From: an uncultured Lachnospiraceae bacterium
GTDB lineage: Bacteria; Bacillota; Clostridia; Lachnospirales; Lachnospiraceae
DNA length: 38,429 bases
Assembly (NCBI GenBank): GCA_946546945.1
Contig: CAMNOU010000021.1
Location: 1-38,429 of the forward strand
Reading direction: 5' to 3'
The notes below the pieces were generated by a model. It saw only the letters and a list, made by a program, of their open reading frames with translations, did no database searches and was not told the DNA's origin. A program made the translations under genes and the position numbers. This document shows, in pieces, positions 1 to 8,863 of this stretch. Every line of letters begins with the position of its first letter. Position 1 is the first letter of the stretch.

Positions 1-24
1 GTGCTCTCTTGCGACAGCTCATTT

Positions 25-53
25 ATAATACCACCTCATCAAGGCAATGTCAA
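25..53 (-). promoter_or_regulatory. Sigma-A type promoter reading off the left edge
   Basis: On the minus strand TTGACA (53-48), a 17-base spacer and TATTAT (30-25) make a near-consensus housekeeping promoter. It lies about 50 bases past the radA stop and points out of the window, so it should start the next transcript to the left, which is not visible. The predicted start is near position 18. Confidence 0.6.
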
Positions 54-104
54 CAACATTTTTCAACTTTTTTTGAGTTTTTTTACAGCCCCCTTTTCCA
101 CGCG

Positions 105-1487
105 TTACCGGGGAAGAATTTCGGAGATTGCTTCTCTGACGTTTGACACGCCGATCAGCCTGATTCCCTCTGTCATGACTTCTCTGGTCAGGGATACTTT
201 CGGAATGATACATACCTCAAAACCGAGCTTTTTTGCTTCCTGAATCCGCTGTTTTGTCATGGTTACGGCCCGGACTTCTCCGCTCAGGCCGACTTCCCCG
301 AAACAGATGGTTTTCTCAGATATGGGAATTTCTTTGTAGCTGGACACGATGGCCAGCACGATCCCCAAATCGATTGCGGGCTCATTCATGCGGATGCCCC
401 CGGCAATATTGATATATGCGTCACAGGAAGACGATGGCAGGCCGGCACGTTTTTCCAGGACAGCCATCAGGAGATTTACACGGTTCAGATCCGCGCCGGC
501 TGCTGTTCTTCTCGGAAGGCCGAAACTTGTTTTGCAGACAAGCGCCTGGATTTCAAGAAGAATAGGCCGTGTGCCTTCAATGGAGCAGGCAACAATAGAA
601 CCGGAAGCGCCTTCCGGTTTGCCGTTCAGCATGTATTCTGACGGGTTAGCCACTTCCACGAGTCCTTCCTGACGCATTTCAAAGACACCAATCTCATTGG
701 TGGAACCGAAACGGTTTTTCACGCTTCTCAGGATCCGGTATGCCGCATACCGGTCTCCTTCGAAATAAAGGACCGTATCTACCATATGCTCAAGCACCCT
801 CGGCCCGGCGACTACACCTTCTTTTGTCACATGACCAATGAGAAAAATCGTTATATTCTGTCTTTTGGCAAGCTGCAGAAAAACATTTGTGGCCTGCCTC
901 ACCTGGGACACACTGCCCGGGGCACTGGATACTGCTTCCGAATACATGGTCTGAATCGAATCGATAATCACCGTTTCCGGCTGTTCTTTTTGAAGTACCG
1001 CTGTAATGATGTCCAGATTGGTTTCACATAAAAGCTTCAGCTTATCCTCAAATTCGCCTATCCGCTGTGCCCTTATTTTGATCTGCTGCAAAGATTCCTC
1101 TCCGGAAATATACAGCACCTTGCGCTGATCGGAAGCCAGATTCCGGCATACCTGCAGCAGGAGGGTCGATTTTCCGATGCCGGGATCTCCCCCGACAAGG
1201 ACCAGAGAACCCGGGACAATGCCTCCGCCCAATACACGGTCCAGTTCCTGAATGCCGGTGGTGAATCTTTGCTGTCTGGTCATCTCGACCTTTGACAGCG
1301 TCACAGGATCAGGCACACTCTTTGATTTCAGAACAGACACCCCCGTCTGCCCCGCCGCGGTTTTCGGCATGGCAGGCTCCTCCACAAAGGTGTTCCATTC
1401 TTTACAGCCCGGGCATTGTCCCATCCATTTGGATGACTCATACCCGCATTGCTGGCAGAAAAAAATCGTATTTTTACTCTTTGCCAT
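105..1487 (-). CDS. radA: DNA repair protein RadA (branch-migration ATPase)
   Basis: RadA is a RecA-like ATPase that helps process recombination intermediates in the cytoplasm. The 460-aa protein has a four-cysteine zinc finger (C11, C14, C25, C28), a Walker A motif GGDPGIGKST at 99-108, the RadA-specific KNRFG motif near 257, and a C-terminal Lon-protease-like domain. The length is normal for the family. The ATG at 1487 follows GAGG by six bases; a TTG one codon upstream is open but less likely. It lies 21 bases after the clpC stop in the same direction and is probably the last gene of the GntR-clpC-radA operon. I see no convincing hairpin-plus-T terminator after it. Confidence 0.96.
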   Translation of the reverse strand: MAKSKNTIFFCQQCGYESSKWMGQCPGCKEWNTFVEEPAMPKTAAGQTGVSVLKSKSVPDPVTLSKVEMTRQQRFTTGIQELDRVLGGGIVPGSLVLVGGDPGIGKSTLLLQVCRNLASDQRKVLYISGEESLQQIKIRAQRIGEFEDKLKLLCETNLDIITAVLQKEQPETVIIDSIQTMYSEAVSSAPGSVSQVRQATNVFLQLAKRQNITIFLIGHVTKEGVVAGPRVLEHMVDTVLYFEGDRYAAYRILRSVKNRFGSTNEIGVFEMRQEGLVEVANPSEYMLNGKPEGASGSIVACSIEGTRPILLEIQALVCKTSFGLPRRTAAGADLNRVNLLMAVLEKRAGLPSSSCDAYINIAGGIRMNEPAIDLGIVLAIVSSYKEIPISEKTICFGEVGLSGEVRAVTMTKQRIQEAKKLGFEVCIIPKVSLTREVMTEGIRLIGVSNVREAISEILPR

Positions 1488-1508
1488 CAAATACCTCTTT
1501 TATATTTC

Positions 1509-3968
1509 TCAGGATTCTTTTACCCGGAATGAAATTTCGTCATTGCTGACGCGCACATGCACAGTGTCCCCGCGTTTGATCGTGCCGGCAAGGATCTCAT
1601 CTGCCAGAGAATCTTCCAGACGCGTCTGAATCATTCTTCGCAGCGGCCTTGCACCGTACTTCGGATCATACGCTTTTTCTACAATATAACTCCTTACCGA
1701 ATCCTGGATCCGCAAACGGATTCCCATCTGCTTTTCGCAGCGTTCCTGCAGATCCTTCGTCATGATGGAGACAATATCCTTCATATGCTCTTTGGTCAGT
1801 GCGTGGAATACGATTGTCTCATCAATACGGTTCAGGAACTCCGGTTTGAAGATGCGCCGGACTTCCTCCATAACATTGGACTTCATCCGGTTGTAATCTG
1901 CCTCTTTGGATTCACCTGCCGCAAACCCAAGCTTCTTTGGCTCAATAATCGACTGGGCTCCGGCATTCGACGTCATGATGATGATCGTGTTTTTGAAATC
2001 CACCTTTCTGCCCTGTGCGTCCGTAATATGTCCATCATCCAGGACCTGAAGCAGGATATTAAAGACATCCGGGTGCGCTTTCTCAATCTCATCAAACAGG
2101 ATCACTGAGTACGGGCGGCGTCTTACCTGCTCACTGAGCTGTCCGCCCTCTTCATATCCGACATAACCGGGAGGAGAACCAATCAATTTCGAAACGCTGT
2201 GCTTCTCCATGTACTCAGACATATCTACCCGGATCATGGAATCCTCTGTGCCAAAGACCTCACAGGCCAGCGCTTTGGATACTTCTGTCTTTCCCACCCC
2301 GGTAGGCCCCAGGAAAAGGAAAGACCCGATTGGTCTGGAAGGATCTTTCAGTCCCACTCTCCCGCGGCGGACGGCTTTGGACACCGCACTGATTGCCTCG
2401 TCCTGCGCAATCACTCTTTTATGCAAAGAAGTTTCCATCCGTTTTAACCGCAGTGACTCATTCTCCGTAAGCCGTTTTACCGGGATATGTGTCCACTCCG
2501 ATACGACATCCGCCACTTCATTTTCCCCGATCTTCATTCTCCGCCCCGTCATATTCCGGTGCTTTTTCTGCTGCATCTCTTCGTAGGAATTCTGCAATTC
2601 TTTCAGCTCGCTGCGCAGATTCTTCGCGCGCTCAAAATCTTTTTTTATAATGGCGTCTTCCAGGAGCTGATACTGTTCGGTTATCCGGTCTTTCTCTTCA
2701 TCTGTTTTTCCGTCCAGTTCCAATCCGCGCAGATGTACCTTCGAAGCAGCCTCATCCATCAGATCAATTGCTTTATCCGGAAGGAATCGGTCACTGATAT
2801 AACGGCTTGACAATTCTGCCGCGGCGCGGATCCCATCATCTGTAATGATCACATGATGATGGGTCTCATAGCGGTTTTTCAGCCCTTCGAGTATTCTGAC
2901 CGTCTGTTCCACGTCCGGTTCTTCAACAGTGACTGACTGGAACCTTCGCTCAAGGGCAGCATCTTTTTCAATATGTTTGCGGTACTCCTGTACCGTGGTG
3001 GCTCCGATCACACGGATCCGCCCTCTTGACAGAGCCGGCTTCATAATATTTGCAGCATCCAGTGAGCCCTCGGCGCCGCCGGCACCGATGATGGTATGAA
3101 GCTCATCAATGAAAAGGATCACATCCTGAGACTCCTGAACTTCCTGAATAATGTTCTTCATCCGCTCTTCAAATTCCCCGCGGTATTTTGTCCCCGCGAC
3201 CATTCCGGAAACATCCAGCACCATGATTCGTTTATTCTGAAGATGCTCCGGGACATTCCCTCTCGCAATACACTGCGCAAGGCCTTCCACGATCGCGGTC
3301 TTGCCGACGCCGGGTTCACCGATCAGGCAGGGATTATTCTTTCCCCTGCGGCTTAAGATCTGAATCACTCTGCGAAGCTCCGCCTCTCTGCCGATCAAAG
3401 GGTCCAGCTCATCGGCGGCTGCCTGCCGTGTCAGATCCCGCGCATATTGTTCCAGCAGCGAATCCTCCCTGCTCTCAGACTTTCGTCCGGCCTGCAGAGC
3501 CCTCACTTTTTCTTTTGTATACTCCTCTTCCATCCCCATGGAATCGAGGACATGTACATATAATTTGGCAATGTTCACGCCCATCGTAGTCAGAATGCGG
3601 GAAGCACAGCAGTCTGTCTTTTCCAGCATGGCAAGCAGCATGTGGTCAGTCCCCGCTTTTTCTGCCCCGTACTGCCGTGACAGAGCAACCGCTGCCTCCA
3701 GGATTTCTTTTGCCTCCTGAGTAAAAAAATCTCCGGTCTCTCTTTGTGTGTCCGTCACTGTCATGGACAGCTCATTGGCCATCCGGAAAACAAGATCCGG
3801 GCTTACGGATGATTCCCTCAGCACCTTTCCCGCTACCCCGGACGGTTCCTGCATCATGCCCGCCAGCAAGTATTCTGTTCCGAGCTGATACTGCGATCTG
3901 CCGTTTGTAAGATCCTGTGCATAGCGCAAAACAAGCTTTGCCTGTTTTGTAAATGCATGAAGATTCAT
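1509..3968 (-). CDS. clpC: ClpC-type AAA+ unfoldase of the Clp protease
   Basis: ClpC unfolds proteins and feeds them to the ClpP peptidase. The 819-aa protein has an N-terminal Clp repeat domain (about 1-150), AAA module 1 with Walker A GEPGVGKT at 217-224, a coiled middle domain near 420-470 resembling a UVR segment, and AAA module 2 with GPTGVGKT at 554-561. A following LGF tripeptide fits the ClpP-docking loop. The frame is open 16 codons further upstream, but GGAGG sits nine bases before the ATG at 3968, and that protein begins like family members ([11 protein letters not shown]). In many Firmicutes clpC follows ctsR-mcsA-mcsB; here a GntR gene precedes it by 44 bases and radA follows. 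Confidence 0.95.
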   Translation of the reverse strand: MNLHAFTKQAKLVLRYAQDLTNGRSQYQLGTEYLLAGMMQEPSGVAGKVLRESSVSPDLVFRMANELSMTVTDTQRETGDFFTQEAKEILEAAVALSRQYGAEKAGTDHMLLAMLEKTDCCASRILTTMGVNIAKLYVHVLDSMGMEEEYTKEKVRALQAGRKSESREDSLLEQYARDLTRQAAADELDPLIGREAELRRVIQILSRRGKNNPCLIGEPGVGKTAIVEGLAQCIARGNVPEHLQNKRIMVLDVSGMVAGTKYRGEFEERMKNIIQEVQESQDVILFIDELHTIIGAGGAEGSLDAANIMKPALSRGRIRVIGATTVQEYRKHIEKDAALERRFQSVTVEEPDVEQTVRILEGLKNRYETHHHVIITDDGIRAAAELSSRYISDRFLPDKAIDLMDEAASKVHLRGLELDGKTDEEKDRITEQYQLLEDAIIKKDFERAKNLRSELKELQNSYEEMQQKKHRNMTGRRMKIGENEVADVVSEWTHIPVKRLTENESLRLKRMETSLHKRVIAQDEAISAVSKAVRRGRVGLKDPSRPIGSFLFLGPTGVGKTEVSKALACEVFGTEDSMIRVDMSEYMEKHSVSKLIGSPPGYVGYEEGGQLSEQVRRRPYSVILFDEIEKAHPDVFNILLQVLDDGHITDAQGRKVDFKNTIIIMTSNAGAQSIIEPKKLGFAAGESKEADYNRMKSNVMEEVRRIFKPEFLNRIDETIVFHALTKEHMKDIVSIMTKDLQERCEKQMGIRLRIQDSVRSYIVEKAYDPKYGARPLRRMIQTRLEDSLADEILAGTIKRGDTVHVRVSNDEISFRVKES

Positions 3969-4012
3969 AAGTCTATACCTCCAAATCATTGTCTTGATGT
4001 CATTTGCAAATT

Positions 4013-4381
4013 TCATTCATAATCAGAGAAAATCTGATCAACCAGCCGATGGACTTCCTCTTTGCTCACGCCCTTGCACAACCCTCTGGCAATGATCAGT
4101 CTGAGCTGGTCCTTCATCTCATCCAGTGCTTTTAATTTGTCTATATCCACCGCAATGACTGCTCCGGCTCTTCTGTCAAGGCGAAGCAGACCCTCCTGGC
4201 GCAGTACTGCATATGCTTTATTCACCGTATGCATATTGATGCCAATCATTTCCGCAAGCTGCCGTACAGACGGCAGGGAATCCCCCTCCCGGAACTGACG
4301 GGTGGCAATTCCGTAAATGATTTGATTGCAAAGCTGGATATATAAAGCTTCATCACTGTTAAAATCGATTTCTATCTGCAT
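4013..4381 (-). CDS. GntR-family regulator, YtrA-like short type
   Basis: This 122-aa DNA-binding protein has a winged helix-turn-helix (about 10-75, with LPSVRQLAEMIGINMHTVNKAY) and only a short helical C-terminal tail. That is the layout of the YtrA subfamily of GntR regulators, which lack a large ligand domain and often control membrane or stress genes. It is the first gene of a likely operon with clpC and radA. Its promoter overlaps a strong inverted repeat (4407-4427), so autorepression is likely (inference). The effector is unknown. The ATG at 4381 follows a GGGGG stretch by nine bases. Confidence 0.85.
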   Translation of the reverse strand: MQIEIDFNSDEALYIQLCNQIIYGIATRQFREGDSLPSVRQLAEMIGINMHTVNKAYAVLRQEGLLRLDRRAGAVIAVDIDKLKALDEMKDQLRLIIARGLCKGVSKEEVHRLVDQIFSDYE

Positions 4382-4406
4382 ATCTTTAAGCCCCCTGCAT
4401 CTCCCT

Positions 4407-4427
4407 TGTTATACCAATCATATAACA
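4407..4427. promoter_or_regulatory. Likely operator: TGTTATA-N7-TATAACA
   Basis: This is a perfect 7-bp inverted repeat with a 7-base spacer. It covers the -10 box (4417-4422) and the predicted transcription start of the GntR-clpC-radA operon. Size, symmetry and position fit a dimeric YtrA-type GntR repressor acting on its own promoter. Binding is inferred. Confidence 0.55.
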
Positions 4428-4445
4428 CACAGACATTTCTGTCAA
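4417..4445 (-). promoter_or_regulatory. Promoter of the GntR-clpC-radA operon
   Basis: On the minus strand TTGACA (4445-4440), a 17-base spacer and TATGAT (4422-4417) form a good sigma-A promoter. The predicted start is near 4410, about 30 bases before the GntR start codon. No CIRCE element and no CtsR-type heptad repeat are visible. Confidence 0.7.
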
Positions 4446-4465
4446 TTCTATCGTAAGGGATAAAA

Positions 4466-4504
4466 CACCCCTGAAAAGATAATCCTAATCCTTCCAGGGG
4501 GGTG
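4466..4504 (-). terminator. Probable terminator of the SH3-protein gene
   Basis: Read on the minus strand, CACCCCCCTG (4504-4495) pairs with CAGGGGTG (4473-4466) across a 21-base loop and is followed by TTTTAT. It starts 23 bases after the stop at 4528. The loop is long and the T-run short, so efficiency may be modest. Confidence 0.5.
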
Positions 4505-4527
4505 AAATCAGGTATGATAATCTTTTA

Positions 4528-6270
4528 TCAGAGGAACTCAAGATCATCGTCCGGAACATTTTTCTTTGGTTCATCAGAGATGCCTTTTTTCAGAATAGCC
4601 TCAATATCTTTTTCTGATTTGGATAATGCGTCTTTTTTCTGATCAGCCTCTTTCAATATACGTTCTTTCAGCTCTGCTCCCGTATGATCTGCTGTATCAT
4701 CAACAGCTGCCGCGACAACTGCGTCTACATGGATACTGTTTTCCATATGGTTCAGCGCAGAATCATCCTGAACAGGAGCCTTTTCCATTTTTTTGAATTC
4801 TTCCGCGGCATTTGCTTCCTCGGCAGCAACGATTTCATCAATCAAAGCCTCCAGATTCGCAGTTTCATCTCCGGCTTCCTGTGCCGGAGCACTCTGTGTC
4901 CGGACCGGCTGTACCGGATCGCTCTGGGTCCGGACCGGCTGTGCCGCCGCAGGATCCGGGGTTCTTTCCGGCTGCGATTCTTCCCGGCGGTACACAGGCT
5001 CGTCATCCGCTTCATCCAGATCCATCATATCAATTCTGCCTGCCGGGGTATGCATTTTAATGCTGCCCTTCTGGCTTCTGTTTTCTCTGACCTTCGGGTT
5101 TCTGTTTTCTCTGACCTTCTGTTCTTTACGCTCCCTGCCGGAACGGTTGTAAGAATGATCGTCCGGCTCAGCAAGACTCCTGAGCTTACGGTAACGTACC
5201 GCGAATACAATGGTCAGCACGAGAAGCAGCAGGGCGATGACTGCCAGTGCGGCAGCAAGCATCTTATAGAGCGCACTGAGATCAGATGATTCGGAATTCT
5301 GTGCGGGCTGCTCACTCTGTGTATCCGCCGGCGCTGTCTCCGGTTCCTCCTGGACGGGTTCTTCCTGTTTGCTGTAATGCATGTTTGTCAGGCTTCTCTG
5401 AAGCGAATCCTGTCCTTTGTCGTATACGTACCAGCCCTGTCCGCCATTCTGATCTGTTCCATACAGATAGTAAAAATCAGAAATATCCATATTCTCTGCG
5501 GTCAGCTCGTCTGCAGCGGCAAGCTGGTAGGCCGGGATGGCACCATCTTCAAATTCACACGCATGCTCTGTATAACGATCGGAAACCTGATCTTTCTGAT
5601 CCTGCGGGACAGAAGTCAGCACAACAAATCCATCTTCCGTGGAAAACTGTACATAAGGCAGCACTTCCTGCGCAGCGGAGTCAAATACAAAAAGCTTCGC
5701 CTCATCGGAATCCGCAGCATTCTCCAGATAAAGAAGTACAATATCCGCATTCTTCGCCTTCAGGGCCGGAACCTCCCCGTTCGCATACAGGACAGTCGTC
5801 TCCTCAAAATCATCAGGGATTTCTGAAGAAGGGATCCTGTCTGCAATATTATATCCGGTGCCTCCGACAGTAAAATCGGCTTCTTCCGTCTGTTCCTCAG
5901 TCTGTTCAGACTGCTCAGCATCCTGTGTATCTTCCTCATCCTCATAAGGTTCATCACTGGTCTCCAGAAGATCTCCGCGGACCCATCCGGTAAGGCTGGA
6001 ACCATAAAGCTCGTATTCGATATGATACCATAAATACCCGTCAGATCCTTCCACATTGCCCAGGATCCTGACCCGCTGGCCTTCCGTAAGGCTGCCATCG
6101 ACTTCTCCGTCTACCGCTGATTCACGAACAACAATATTGTCCGCTTTTGAGCGTCCGCTGGAAGGAAGCGCCCACACATCAGAGGCTCCTGCCGCAAAAA
6201 GCGACAATGCCATGATCCCGGCCGCGCCGGATGTGAGCATTCTTTTTCTTATTCCGGATAATCTATTCAT
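4528..6270 (-). CDS. Exported SH3-domain protein with one membrane anchor and a charged tail
   Basis: Function unknown. The 580-aa protein has an N-terminal signal sequence (about 10-35, with a basic start RLSGIRKR), a bacterial SH3 domain (about 43-103), an acidic Glu/Gln-rich linker (105-132), a second extracellular region (about 135-300) without a family I recognise, a membrane segment (about 335-359) and a charged tail of about 220 residues. The tail carries short repeats such as KVRENR and PVRTQS. Predicted topology is SH3 outside and tail inside. The ATG at 6270 has GGAGG five bases upstream; the frame is open 12 codons further but without a good site. It could sense or bind the cell wall (inference). 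Confidence 0.8.
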   Translation of the reverse strand: MNRLSGIRKRMLTSGAAGIMALSLFAAGASDVWALPSSGRSKADNIVVRESAVDGEVDGSLTEGQRVRILGNVEGSDGYLWYHIEYELYGSSLTGWVRGDLLETSDEPYEDEEDTQDAEQSEQTEEQTEEADFTVGGTGYNIADRIPSSEIPDDFEETTVLYANGEVPALKAKNADIVLLYLENAADSDEAKLFVFDSAAQEVLPYVQFSTEDGFVVLTSVPQDQKDQVSDRYTEHACEFEDGAIPAYQLAAADELTAENMDISDFYYLYGTDQNGGQGWYVYDKGQDSLQRSLTNMHYSKQEEPVQEEPETAPADTQSEQPAQNSESSDLSALYKMLAAALAVIALLLLVLTIVFAVRYRKLRSLAEPDDHSYNRSGRERKEQKVRENRNPKVRENRSQKGSIKMHTPAGRIDMMDLDEADDEPVYRREESQPERTPDPAAAQPVRTQSDPVQPVRTQSAPAQEAGDETANLEALIDEIVAAEEANAAEEFKKMEKAPVQDDSALNHMENSIHVDAVVAAAVDDTADHTGAELKERILKEADQKKDALSKSEKDIEAILKKGISDEPKKNVPDDDLEFL

Positions 6271-6313
6271 ACATTCCTCCATTCCAATTTCAGGTACGAA
6301 TTGCACTGGCTTT

Positions 6314-6343
6314 ATTATAGTAGTAACCTTTTATAAATGTCAA
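6314..6343 (-). promoter_or_regulatory. Promoter of the SH3-protein gene
   Basis: On the minus strand TTGACA (6343-6338), an 18-base spacer and TATAAT (6319-6314) are both perfect hexamers. The predicted start is near 6307, about 37 bases before the ATG. The divergent lipoprotein gene begins at 6456, so the two share this 185-base intergenic region. I found no equally clear plus-strand promoter. Confidence 0.7.
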
Positions 6344-6455
6344 CTGCATGTATGTTAAAAAGGTACTAATTCAGAATTTATTAAAATTTCACTTGCAAAG
6401 TTGTTCATTTTGTATCATTCTATAAGTAACATTTTATTTTAGCGAGGTTTTTATT

Positions 6456-7202
6456 ATGAGAAATAAAAAAATACTGTTACTGATTTCGGCACTTACCGCC
6501 GGCTGTTTTCTTTTTCTGAGCGGCTGCGGTGTAGACCTGACAAATATCGCCGTGGAAGAAACAACACTCTCCGCGGAAATGGAAGGTGAGGATCTCACAG
6601 AGGGCACCTGCCAGGTCCACGGCATCTTCTATAACACGGACAACAGCCCGCTTGCAGGCGCTTCTGTCAGAGTTCTGGAGGATGGAAATGAAGTTTTCTC
6701 CGGCACCACCGATGAATCCGGTGCGCTGGAAGGCTTTAACGTATCGGCCAACACACCGTTTGACATCATTGTTTCAGATGCATCCGGGAGTGAGCTTGCA
6801 AAAAAGACCATCGTATACAAGCTTTCTGCTTCCTATGAGGATATCACGATCTACCCGGTTCATACCGAAGAGGACAAGGAACTTGTTTTAGAGGTTCCGC
6901 TTCAGAAAACAAACATGCGCACAGCATTTTTCCTCACGGACAACAATGGTCTCACCATCGCGAGCGCCAGCCCCTATATCACAAACCAGGCGGCCGCTGA
7001 TGCTGCCGCTGCTGGCGATGCTGCTGCTCCGGCTGATGCTGCCGCTGCTCCGGCTGACGCTGCCGCTGCTCCGGCTGATACTTCTGCCGCTCCGGCTGAC
7101 GCTGCCGCTGCTCCGGCCGATGCTGCCGCCGCTCCGGCTGATGCTGCCGCCGCTCCGGCTGATACTTCTGCCGCTCCGGCCGATACGCAGGCAGCCCAAT
7201 AA
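6456..7202 (+). CDS. Lipoprotein with a carboxypeptidase-regulatory-like domain and APAD repeats
   Basis: Function unknown. The 248-aa protein has a lipoprotein signal with lipobox LSGC (C24), so it should be lipidated and held on the outer face of the membrane. Residues about 45-110 (GIFYNTDNSPLAGASVRV... through TTDESGALEGF) resemble a carboxypeptidase-regulatory or CnaB-like beta-sandwich. The last 60 or so residues are eight heptads of APADAAA or variants, a probably extended Ala/Pro spacer. The ATG follows GAGG by eight bases. It is the only plus-strand gene in the left third and ends at a bidirectional terminator. Its placement next to the SH3 protein suggests both act at the cell envelope (inference). 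Confidence 0.8.
   Translation: MRNKKILLLISALTAGCFLFLSGCGVDLTNIAVEETTLSAEMEGEDLTEGTCQVHGIFYNTDNSPLAGASVRVLEDGNEVFSGTTDESGALEGFNVSANTPFDIIVSDASGSELAKKTIVYKLSASYEDITIYPVHTEEDKELVLEVPLQKTNMRTAFFLTDNNGLTIASASPYITNQAAADAAAAGDAAAPADAAAAPADAAAAPADTSAAPADAAAAPADAAAAPADAAAAPADTSAAPADTQAAQ
7026..7193 (+). repeat. Eight tandem 21-bp units encoding APAD heptads
   Basis: Eight in-frame units start with GCTCCGGC and encode APADAAA (five), APADTSA (two) and APADTQA (one). Third-position differences between units (gat/gac, gct/gcc) show they are not a fresh duplication, yet the period is exact. Such tracts can change length by slippage. Long open frames in this stretch on the other strand and frames come from the repeat and are not genes. 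Confidence 0.9.
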
Positions 7203-7209
7203 AGTCTTT

Positions 7210-7243
7210 AAAAAAGGAAGTCCGCTGACGGACTTCCTTTTTA
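7210..7243. terminator. Bidirectional terminator between convergent genes
   Basis: GGAAGTCCG (7216-7224) and CGGACTTCC (7229-7237) form a perfect 9-bp stem with loop CTGA. The stem is flanked by A6 on the left and T5 on the right, so it can end transcription both ways. It serves the lipoprotein gene (plus) and the esterase gene (minus), whose stop codon overlaps its edge. Confidence 0.9.
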
Positions 7244-8158
7244 TTTTGCTCCAATAATTTCCAGAAACCTGCCGGCTTCTTTCCATGCTCTTTTGGATTC
7301 CGGAATCATCAGCATCGCCATCTGGAAAACATGAAACATTCCTTCATAAATGCTTAATCGAACTTTGACTCCCGACCGCTTCGCTTTCACCGCGACCAGT
7401 TTGGAATCGCTCAGCAGCATTTCATAGCTCCCCACCTGAATCAGCATGGGCGGAAATCCTTCAAAATTTCCGTACAGAGGAGAAATATACGGATTCGTAG
7501 CATCCTGATCCTGCACATAATCTTTATTAAAGATCAGGCTGTCCATCGTATTCCCGAAGACCGGATCCTTTCGGTAATTCAGCACATAGGAATCTCCCGA
7601 CTGCGTCAGATCTGTCCACGGGGACATAGCGATGATACCGGAAGGCAGTTTGCGTTTTTCATCTTTCAGATACATGCAAAGAGCCATCACGAGTCCGCCT
7701 CCCGCAGAATCTCCTGCCAGAATAATATCTTCTTCCTTCCACCCCTGTTCGATCAGCCAGTCAAAGGATGTGATTGCATCTTCAAACGCCGCCGGAAAAG
7801 GATTCTCCGGAGCGACCCGGTAATCCGGTGTCAGCACGGAGAGTCCATGACCCAGCTCACTGTAAAGTCCGGCGAAACTGCGGTAGATATTTCTCATTTT
7901 TCCGACATAACCACCGCCGTGAAGCTGAAGGATCACCTTTTCCGACTGTTTATTTACCGGCCTGAACAATTCCATTGAAAAATGTTCCATCGTTATCACA
8001 TCCAGCTGGTATCCTTCCGGGACCTTCCACTGGGGCTCCGTCAGTTTTTTCCTGATTTCACCATTTTTTAGTTTTTGCCCGATCAGAGCATCTGCATGAA
8101 CATGCGCAATAATGTCACGCAGGACACGCCCTTTGGTTGTATTCATAAACTGAGGCAT
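7241..8158 (-). CDS. Alpha/beta-hydrolase esterase, hormone-sensitive-lipase type
   Basis: A cytoplasmic carboxylesterase of the HSL (Aes-like) family, which cleaves short acyl esters. The 305-aa protein shows the oxyanion-hole motif HGGG (80-83), the nucleophile motif GDSAGG (S151), an acidic residue E246 that aligns with the usual catalytic Asp, and H276 in GMFHVF. No signal peptide is visible. GAGGTG lies about five bases before the ATG at 8158. It is the third gene of a set with a zinc-ribbon membrane protein and an acyltransferase-like protein, so it may remove the acyl group the latter adds (inference). The natural substrate is unknown. Confidence 0.88.
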   Translation of the reverse strand: MPQFMNTTKGRVLRDIIAHVHADALIGQKLKNGEIRKKLTEPQWKVPEGYQLDVITMEHFSMELFRPVNKQSEKVILQLHGGGYVGKMRNIYRSFAGLYSELGHGLSVLTPDYRVAPENPFPAAFEDAITSFDWLIEQGWKEEDIILAGDSAGGGLVMALCMYLKDEKRKLPSGIIAMSPWTDLTQSGDSYVLNYRKDPVFGNTMDSLIFNKDYVQDQDATNPYISPLYGNFEGFPPMLIQVGSYEMLLSDSKLVAVKAKRSGVKVRLSIYEGMFHVFQMAMLMIPESKRAWKEAGRFLEIIGAK

Positions 8159-8188
8159 ATCTGCACCTCTTTATTCTTTATTTTCTCA

Positions 8189-8863
8189 TTACACATGAAA
8201 GCGGCGGTAAAGCTCCTGCCTTGCTCTCTGTCCGCCGATGATCAGCGTCCCCACAAAGGTGAGAACGGAAAATCCTAGCGAGCTGACGGCAACAACCGGC
8301 TTTGTGACCACATGAAAATGGTACAGCACCACTGGGACCACACTGAGCGCGATGACCAGGATCTGCATGGGAATATAACTCTGCCAGTTTCTCTGGTTCA
8401 CGATCATCAGTATGATGATGGCAATATCCATCAGAAAGAACGATCCAGGAAGAATATAATCGAATGACCATCTGTAAAACCCGCTCAGCATATCGATCAG
8501 GATCAGGACCGCAATGGCCAGAAGAGTCTGAAATATGATTTTTAACTGATAACCGGTATTCATCTGGATCGAGACTTTCAGCGTCACATACCCGTAAATC
8601 ATAAAGGCACAGACGATGATAAACCATGACATTCTTCCCTTCACGGCGTAGTCAATGCCTCCGAGGATAACGGCCGCCACGATTGCGGAAAACACATAAA
8701 TATTCAAAGCACGCTGCATTTTCTTGATGCCGTGTTCCGCATCCAGATAAGGATATTTCTTATTGTGCTGCTCCTCAGATACCTTTTCCACAATACATTT
8801 GCAAAGCGGACAGACCTGCTCCGGATCTTTTAGCAGCACTCCGCAGTTTCTGCATTTACTCAT
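8189..8863 (-). CDS. Zinc-ribbon multi-pass membrane protein (DUF6320-like)
   Basis: Function unknown. The 224-aa protein starts with a zinc ribbon (C4, C7, C18, C21) and then has about six hydrophobic segments between residues 50 and 215, ending in a basic tail. This resembles the family annotated as DUF6320, an assignment made from memory. The ATG at 8863 follows GGGGTG by four bases. The frame is open four codons further (ATG at 8875) without a better site. It overlaps the end of the upstream acyltransferase-like gene by eight bases, which suggests translational coupling. The two appear to form one functional unit with the esterase downstream. Confidence 0.75.
   Translation of the reverse strand: MSKCRNCGVLLKDPEQVCPLCKCIVEKVSEEQHNKKYPYLDAEHGIKKMQRALNIYVFSAIVAAVILGGIDYAVKGRMSWFIIVCAFMIYGYVTLKVSIQMNTGYQLKIIFQTLLAIAVLILIDMLSGFYRWSFDYILPGSFFLMDIAIIILMIVNQRNWQSYIPMQILVIALSVVPVVLYHFHVVTKPVVAVSSLGFSVLTFVGTLIIGGQRARQELYRRFHV

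Noticed and set aside
55..100. Terminator after radA
   Set aside because: The A/T runs here form only a four to five base stem (TCAAC/GTTGA) and no stable hairpin before a T-run on the minus strand.
7026..7193. CRISPR array
   Set aside because: The repeats are 21 bp, directly adjacent without spacers, in frame and coding.
6888..7286. Minus-strand and alternate-frame open frames with Ser/Gly/Arg or Leu/Pro repeats
   Set aside because: These low-complexity frames come from the 21-bp repeat in the lipoprotein gene and would span its terminator.
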